Made by a program: the position numbers and the translations under genes | In this document: positions 28,721 through 35,058 of the stretch, piece after piece | How the letters are laid out: each line of letters begins with the position of its first letter | How positions within the stretch are numbered: the stretch's first letter is position 1 | The notes under the pieces: generated by a model | Told to the model about the DNA's origin: nothing | Databases searched by the model: none | What the model saw: only the letters and a program-made list of their open reading frames with translations | Source of the DNA: Gnetum montanum | Taxonomy: Eukaryota > Streptophyta > Gnetopsida > Gnetales > Gnetaceae | Direction: 5' to 3' | Assembly (NCBI GenBank): GCA_015680685.1 | Contig: MNCI01015627.1 | Span: 106,976 to 142,033 of the forward strand | DNA: 35,058 nt

Positions 28721-31141
28721 TAATTCTCTATTGAAGTATATGTTAACACCTAATGATTGAGTCCATGTATATGTGATGCTATTAGATGGGAGAGTCAATT
28801 CTCATGAGTTCATCATGAGACCACCCAAAGGCTTTTCTCCACTTAGCAAATATCTTTTTTAACTTAATTTTCTAGATGGTTGTCAAGGTGGAATTAATGA
28901 TGATACGATGATCAGTAATAAGAAACATGTATTCCAAGCCCTCTGGAAGTGGCTTGAGCTCCAATGGTAATGTAGGAACAATTTGGGATTAATCAAGAAT
29001 TCCCCAAATTTTAGGATCATATTGTACCACCATAGTAATTATCATTATGTTTGTGTCCTTCAAATCGAATGATTCAATATCAAATAATTAGTAGCTTCAT
29101 GAACTAGATGTTCTTCAAGTTCATCTAGAGAATCAATCACACCTTCTAAGACCTAATTAGTAGCTTCATGAACTAGATGTTCTTCAAGTTAAGTAGTATC
29201 TTTAATGATGTAAAGATATTTAATGACACAACAATTATAGTCTTGCTTGTCATACAATTGGAAACAATCACAAGATATCCTTCTGTAATGCATTCTTCCA
29301 ATCTCATATTTTCTACCATTTTTAAGGTGAAGACATTGAAGTATAACCTAACATTAATGGTGCTTAACGAGGCTATTCTTATAATGACAGAAAAATTGTC
29401 TCCCACCTTATTTTTAGGTTTGATCACCAAGAAATTAGTTGAATACAACTAGCACATCAAAGTTATTACATCACTCACCTAACCCATAAGATATGTTTAA
29501 GATTAGTCTTCTAGCTTCAAGCAAATATTGGTACATTTAAGAGGAGGAAGTTTCCACTCAAGGAACTACTACATTGAGATGATACTAACTTCTAATAGAG
29601 TCGCAAAGAGCTAAACAATAGCCTTTCTCACCAATTTGAAGTTCAACCATAGCGCCACCATGTTTTCATTGCTTTTTAGGTAAATGTCCTTCTTTGATTG
29701 CCCTTATAGCTATCTTAGACATGAAAATGGTAATAACACTGCTATCATTAAATACCATCTTGTTAGGATTGCCAAACATTATTAAAGAACTTATCCCTGA
29801 GATGGTTAGTTTACCTTTGCAATGTTCAGGGAATAGTACTAGGACCTCTTCAATACTGATCCCTATCTTTTTTAAAGTATTATCCTCTTTATAGAATGAA
29901 GAGGATGGTGTGGATCCAATCGCATAACATTCATTTCTACACTTACAATAGAATTTGCAATAATGGAAATTCAAGCCACCATCTACAACTAAACTATTAG
30001 GCATTAGGTAATATTATCCAATGGTATACATGGAAGTAAGATTAGCATAATAGGTAACATCACAAAATTTAGTTTACTATAGTTGTAGTTGACTAGGAAT
30101 CTCTCCCTACATAGGATGAGGAAGGAACAATTGTTATGCTTATTGTTGTTAAGGAGCTTACTGGGTAGCGAAGACAAGTACTTTTGTGAAGTCATTTATG
30201 AAAATTGGTAAGTTCTTGCTTAGGCACCTTGAAAGTAAGGATTGGTGGGAAGCACCATCTGTTGTTGCATCAAAATAGAAAGATTCCATGAAGTAGCATC
30301 CCAAGGATTTCAAGTTTGCCATTATTGGTACTACTGCATAGGCTATATGTATGCACCTCTAGGATAATACAATTTTCTAAAGTAAGGAGTTTTTCTTGTT
30401 TCTCTTCTAATGAACTTGGGATTCAAATGCATCCCAACTTGTCCCATCTCACCAATCATATGAGCCATGACTAGATAATACTTTGAATCATGAGGATTCA
30501 AATAATACTTACAAGGATACTTATAACTAGAAGATGATGAAGCTTCATCTAGATCTTTTTTTTTTCTTTTTCTTTTTGCATGTTTGAAATATCAAAGCTT
30601 GACCTTACCCTTGTCATTTTTCTTATTCTTGGGGTTTGATGGTGTAATGGATTTTACCACAAATTTAACCATCTTACCCTTAATGTTCTTCAGGATAGTG
30701 GTCATCTTCTTATCCATTACATCCCATATGTAGTCCACTTTATTGGACAAGTTTGTCAAGGACTTCTTGGTTTTGACTTGATATTGCACCAAAATGACAA
30801 TTACATCAAAGGGTTTAGTTGTACCTTTAATGTTTTTACCTCTGTTCAACAAACTAGATCATGATTATGCTCCTTAGCTATCTACCACTTGCCTTTCATG
30901 CTAGTAATAGTATTCAGGAGTATATAGATTTGAGTCACAAACTTTTTGTATACATAGCCCATTACATACATGTCCACATTTTCTTGTCTCATGCTTGAGG
31001 CCTTCCACAATATGCATTAATTGCTCTCATTGGCTAAAGCCATGGTTTAAACAATAATTGGCAATATTCATGTATCATTCCATGGTAATGTTCAAAGTTT
31101 TACAATCTCCTTGTCTCCATTCAACCATCTTTTTCCAAATA
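28721..31141 (-). pseudogene. gag C-terminus, protease and spacer region of element E
   Basis: Several broken blocks on the minus strand: 30592-30852 is Lys-rich (NPKNKKNDKGKVKL); 29666-30004 reads EHCKGKLTISGISSLIMFG; 29173-29448 reads NFLVIKPKNKVGDNF and ASLSTINVRL. These fit the gag-to-RT region of a gypsy element, but no DTG/DSG protease site was found. Exact domain limits are unknown. A 37-base direct duplication lies at 29085-29190. Confidence 0.55.
29085..29190. repeat. Local 37-bp direct duplication
   Basis: 29085-29121 recurs without mismatch at 29154-29190, a 69-base period. It sits in element E and has no mutations between copies, unlike its surroundings. Confidence 0.9.
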
Positions 31142-31690
31142 TTAGAGATGCATGCATACATTTGGAATTATTGTATACGACTTTAACCATGTCTGTCCAA
31201 TTTTGAATTGATTTAGGAGGTAAGGATTTATACCAAGTTTATGCATTTTCAATGAAGATGCAAGGAAATAACTACAACTTTTGTCAATCATTAATAATCT
31301 CTTGAAGATAGCAAGCCTTCTCAAATGCTTGCATGTGGAACAAGGATCATCAATAGTAAGTCCTCTATAAGTTGGAACATCAACCATGTTGATATGTTTG
31401 ATACAATTATCATAAACATGCTCCTGTGGAATGTAAACAACTTCATTTAGTTCATGATAATCATTCGAATCAAATAGTGGGGCATTCTCATCATTGGATG
31501 GTCTTGACAAATGTAAGTGGTAGAATTTAAAGAGTAGGTCTATGCTTTGATTTCTAGCTACACTTTTGTGAAATATACCTAACCATGGATCCTCATGACT
31601 CATCGGCTTGTTCCCCTTGTTGTTAGCTTGGTCCTCCTCATCATCTAAGTCATCTAACATGATATTATGTTGTCCTTCTTCCTTGGTCAT
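31142..31690 (-). pseudogene. gag N-terminal and central part, element E
   Basis: Open for 182 codons from ATG (31690). It reads MTKEEGQHNIMLDDLDDEED, then HLHLSRPSNDENAPLFDSND, NEVVYIPQEHVYD, TYRGLTIDDPCSTCKHLRRL and FLASSLKMHKLGINPY. The long stretch without stops and the RPxNDENAPxFDSxDY and TYRGLTI blocks look like the gag leader of plant gypsy elements, though I identify the family only by eye. It starts about 360 bases from the primer site. Minus-strand traces after it (about 30900-31140) continue gag with stops. Confidence 0.7.
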
Positions 31691-32049
31691 TTGATCTTAG
31701 AGTTATTATCAATCATAATTTATCAAGGCCTCTTTGAGATCATATTACATAGTCATAACTTGTTCCCTTGAGAACTTCCCATTAATATCTCATGACCACC
31801 CTTGCTTATCTTGGTGATAAGCCAATATAATTAGTGATAGAGAAGCATGTAACAAATATTTGAATCCAACATGGATCCTTCTTTACTTTGTCACATTCTT
31901 TTTGGTGGTGGCCCTTGATGAGGTTTTAGTATTATCCACCATCTTACTTGTGATAGGTACCTACACACAATGCTAACGGATATACTTACTATGATTGAAA
32001 AAATGTTAAAATCAATAATCATAAGTTGTCAAGGCAATTCACCAATGTC
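31691..32049 (-). other. Leader of element E
   Basis: Untranslated stretch between primer site and gag ATG. Nothing else recognised. Confidence 0.4.
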
Positions 32050-32068
32050 TTCCTTAGTAATCACGCCA
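32050..32068 (-). other. Primer-binding site of element E
   Basis: The minus strand reads TGGCGTGATTACTAAGGAA, similar to TGGCGCCGTTGC-type tRNA-Asp primer sites and to the site of element C. One base separates it from the TGATAGG LTR edge. Confidence 0.65.
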
Positions 32069-32069
32069 A

Positions 32070-33300
32070 TGATAGGGGTCCTGCTGGCCATGGTCAATGG
32101 GTTGGTATTATACAGAATATAGTATGATCCAATTGTTAACTTCTAAAGATAGTATTAATGTAAATTGCAAAGAATACTTGTGTAAATTGTTGCATTCAAT
32201 AAATATAAAAGAGATATAATACATATCCTACATAAGATACTTGTGTTGCCATGGTTAGATAATAGAGAATATTTAAGATTTTTTTTAATAATTTTTATGT
32301 ATTTTATAAAGATGATAATAAAATAATAAATAGCACATATGTGTTGTAATCCCTTTAGAGACAAGTGGTAATGCTCACATATGCACACATTCACAAGTTG
32401 GAATCCCTTAAGGGACATGTGCAATACCTCATATGGAAAGCATAAAATGACTCCTAGTTATAACCTTGATGAACTAACAGTATGTTGTATAGCTATGACC
32501 CCTTCAAATAAGGATGAATTATCATAGGTTAATGAATATGTAAATGAATTAATAACTTGATTAAGGAATATGTATGATAAATGTGAGGTTCGTATTTTTT
32601 GTATTTTTTAAGTTTAAGGTATCCAAGTGACAAAACATAGAAAAATTCATGAACTTTATTCGCCATGCATGATCCTAAGTAGCACTTTGATAGAGTCTAA
32701 CTATACTTGTGAAAGTGATGATTCAGAAACACACAAAACAGGAAGGAAATTATAGTTACCATAACATGAAGGTGCTATTCACACAAAATTTAAGACTAAA
32801 AGTCCAAAAGCCTTAAAATAAAGTATAAGATATCAATCTAGGTATTTATAATTTTTGCAATAAAATGGTTTAGGTTTGTTAGCATCTTGGTTTCCACAAA
32901 GATTCATCAACACATCCTAATAGTTCTAAGTCATGATCTAGGTCAAGTCAAGCAATAAGGGTGAGGTAGGGGATGTGTCAATACTCCTATGTTGTCACAT
33001 GAGGTGCATTAACCCCCTGCTCTCTAGATAGCCACCATTGACTGCTAGTTTCGGGTGAGAGCCAACTCCAAGGAAAACATGTCCTAAGGACCATAGGATG
33101 ATCAAATAGGGTTAGAAACATCCTAAAGGACTTAAAACATGCACACAACCTAGAAGGTAACATAAGAAGTAAGGGTACAAGCCTAGGGAGATTCAAACCT
33201 CAATCATAACATGCTAGAACTATAAACATAGGGTATACATGGCACTTCTTAAATTTAGGGCTTACAATTGACATAGAAAACACCACTAGATGACTCATCA
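32070..33300 (-). repeat. 5' LTR of element E (outer end inferred)
   Basis: The inner edge TGATAGG is next to the primer site. The proposed outer edge is CTCATCA at 33300, which on the coding strand is TGATGAG, the same start as LTR A. Coding-strand TATAAATA (32850-32843) and AATAAA (32660-32655) are 190 bases apart, close to the spacing in A and B. No second LTR copy is available to confirm the outer end. Confidence 0.5.
32843..32850 (-). promoter_or_regulatory. TATA box of element E LTR
   Basis: TATAAATA on the minus strand, about 450 bases from the proposed LTR start and 190 before AATAAA. Confidence 0.5.
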
Positions 33301-34774
33301 CTTGCAGATTTGTGTAAAAGATCTTGCTAAATAGAATAATGAGATGTCAAAAACTTTTGATACAAAATGAAAGAAACTACATGCCATGGTGAGAAATCTA
33401 CAAGAACATGTTGTGAATGAAAATTTTATAGCTCACTATAAAGAACTATTGAATTATATTTTTGGTAAAGGCTGTGAGCTTCAACCTATTAGCATTATGA
33501 TGTCATCGTTGCTTTTGGCACCTTGCACTTAAGTTTAAGCTTAGATGTAAAAGATTGCCACTAATTGAGAAGCGAAGGAGTCAACTAAAGATGTTTCACC
33601 ATTGTTTCTAACACTTCTACAGTTCCTAAAGAGTTCACTGTGAAGGACTCTATTCCAAAATTAAACCCTGAATCATGAACAAACATTTTTGATAATTTGA
33701 TGAAAGGAGATATAGACTTATTTGTTGATTGATTATTCAAGCTATTCAATTTTCTTGTTTATATTTACTTACTTATAGCCTCTTGTGTTAGATGATGAAC
33801 TTATTTAACTTTTAATTTCCTAATATAAACATGTATTTCTTTTATGTAGTTTAATATTTAATTATATTGTAATATATTTTGAAGGAGATAACTGCCCCTA
33901 ATAACTCTAGTGATTTTTTCCTTACATTCTAGGAATTATTAAAAAGGACCAAATAATTTATAACATTTGCTTAAAAAAGAAAAGTTGCTTATGATCATCT
34001 TATATTCATAATAATATTAGCTTTACTAATTAGAGATATAACTAGTGATTTTTTGATCATACAATACTCATTATGAAATGCATTTTCATAAAGGGAATTA
34101 TTGATGATGCTTAGAAATTTCTAATTCATGTAATATAGTGGAAACTAGTAATGAAATGTTATTTTTATTTATCACACATTCTATAAATGTCATTAAATTG
34201 GTTTTAGATAATAAAGCAACATTGTAATTTTTCATGTTAAGCTTGAGGTGCGGTGTTAAAGATTTGATGTATTTTATCAAGTTTAACATGTTAAAAAATG
34301 TCTATATTAATAATATTATTTATGTCTATAGTACATCATCATGGTGTTGGTACTTAATTAGTTAAAGTTTGTTATAAGTAGTTTAGTTGTTTACATTTTC
34401 AATTAATGTTAACTATTCGTTGTATCAACCTAATTGTTTTATTTAACCTATATATGTGATGATTTTAATTCTTTTCAAAGTAGAATATAATAACAAAGAC
34501 ACATTGTTCAATATTTTTTTCCTCTATTTATTTTTGTTTATGGTTTAGATGTAATGTATGTAAATGAGACCATAAATACAATAATATTCATGGGTGTTCC
34601 GACACTTATGTTTCTTTGTTTATTTTAGGATGGTCATCATCAAAGTATTTCTAGCTTCTTGGACTTAGTAATCTAAGCATCATAAAAGTTAGCAGATGAA
34701 AAATTACAAGGGGCATAGCTTGGGTAGGGATAGGATCCTAAATGCTTTATGAATAGTATTATATAATTACATAT
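33301..34774. other. AT-rich region, unrecognised
   Basis: Both strands were scanned for motifs. Short plus-strand phrases near 33590-33730 (STVPKEFTVKDSIPKLNPES) are peptide-like but broken and match no family I know. The rest is very AT-rich. No LTR edges, genes or RNAs are supported. Confidence 0.4.
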
Positions 34775-35058
34775 TGATGAGACGCGAATTGCACAGGCCG
34801 CGATATCGCATACACGATATCGCATCCCCTGCAATATCGCGTACCGTCGCCAAATCTATAAATAAGAGGTGGCACTCCCCTCATTTCACATCATAGGCGT
34901 AAAGTAGTGAAGCTCTGGCGGATTGATCACCCCAGAGATAGAATATTTTCCATGTGCTCGCAGTAGGAGTCCCCCAAGTGAATGGTTCTTTATTCGAGCA
35001 GCTTTGTACCTGAACGTAAGTTGTGTACGGCAATAAAGACGAGCTTTGTGGATAAACC
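34775..35058 (+). repeat. LTR of family B, 5' part, cut by the window end
   Basis: Starts TGATGAGACG and aligns with 21637-21918 of the solo LTR. It has three GATATCGC-type units at 34800-34842, TATAAATA at 34857 and AATAAA at 35032 (175 bases apart). Whether this is a solo LTR or the 5' LTR of a full element cannot be told. Confidence 0.85.

Larger units (their letters stand above)
26676..33300 (-). mobile_element. Ty3/gypsy element E, 3' side truncated
   Basis: Minus-strand order from the right: LTR, primer site, gag, protease-spacer region, RT, RNase H, integrase. The end of integrase, everything after it and the 3' LTR are missing, replaced by tandem unit 3. It retains more of pol than A or C. 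All ORFs are broken. Confidence 0.8.

Noticed and set aside
29177-29452. 91-codon plus-strand frame opposite the element E region
   Set aside because: It mirrors the minus-strand frame whose sequence fits the gypsy gag-pro region; likely a shadow.
34098-34289. 63-codon minus-strand frame in the unrecognised region
   Set aside because: Short, AT-rich and without motif or neighbours to support it.

Overview
The window looks like nuclear DNA of a land plant: AT-rich, with no host gene, tRNA or rRNA that I can recognise, and filled with decayed LTR retrotransposons nested in one another. The heavy decay and layering suit a large, repeat-rich genome (a gymnosperm is one possibility), but the sequence does not identify the species. 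No open frame here is a convincing working gene; every coding trace is a pseudogene.

Layout. (1) 1-5764 is the internal part of a minus-strand Ty3/gypsy element ('C') with traces of integrase, reverse transcriptase and gag and a degenerate primer-binding site; its LTR starts at 5765. (2) That LTR is split by a plus-strand gypsy element ('A', 5849-14380) with two LTRs of about 0.92-0.94 kb and a near-matching 5-bp target duplication. A has lost gag, protease and reverse transcriptase: its 5' LTR runs straight into the middle of RNase H, followed by integrase, a 2-kb spacer and a long accessory pseudo-ORF (10341-13226). (3) 15602-20831 is a minus-strand Ty1/copia-type element ('D') with 1.06-kb LTRs, a perfect 5-bp target duplication, a Met-type primer site, a short gag, and a 556-codon single-frame pseudo-ORF where pol should be. 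A 137-bp piece between two single Ns in D appears to be assembled backwards. (4) About 21020-26675 holds three head-to-tail copies of a roughly 1.7-kb unit; the first is interrupted by a solo LTR of family 'B' (21637-22445). (5) About 26676-33300 is a second minus-strand gypsy element ('E') with gag, RT, RNase H, integrase, primer site and one LTR; its 3' side is lost at the repeat junction. (6) 33301-34774 is AT-rich and unrecognised. (7) 34775-35058 is the start of another B-family LTR, cut by the window edge.

How the parts relate. Two elements of different superfamilies (A gypsy, D copia) both carry a long non-polymerase ORF whose recognisable stretches resemble the 'putative plant transposon protein' domain class. 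In D this ORF has what looks like its own promoter: a TATA box 59 bp upstream of the ATG, preceded by an array of a 10-bp palindrome that also occurs in D's LTRs. LTR families A and B share a conserved core and a 13-bp stem near the 3' end whose two arms changed together between families. These are the most interesting signals in the window.
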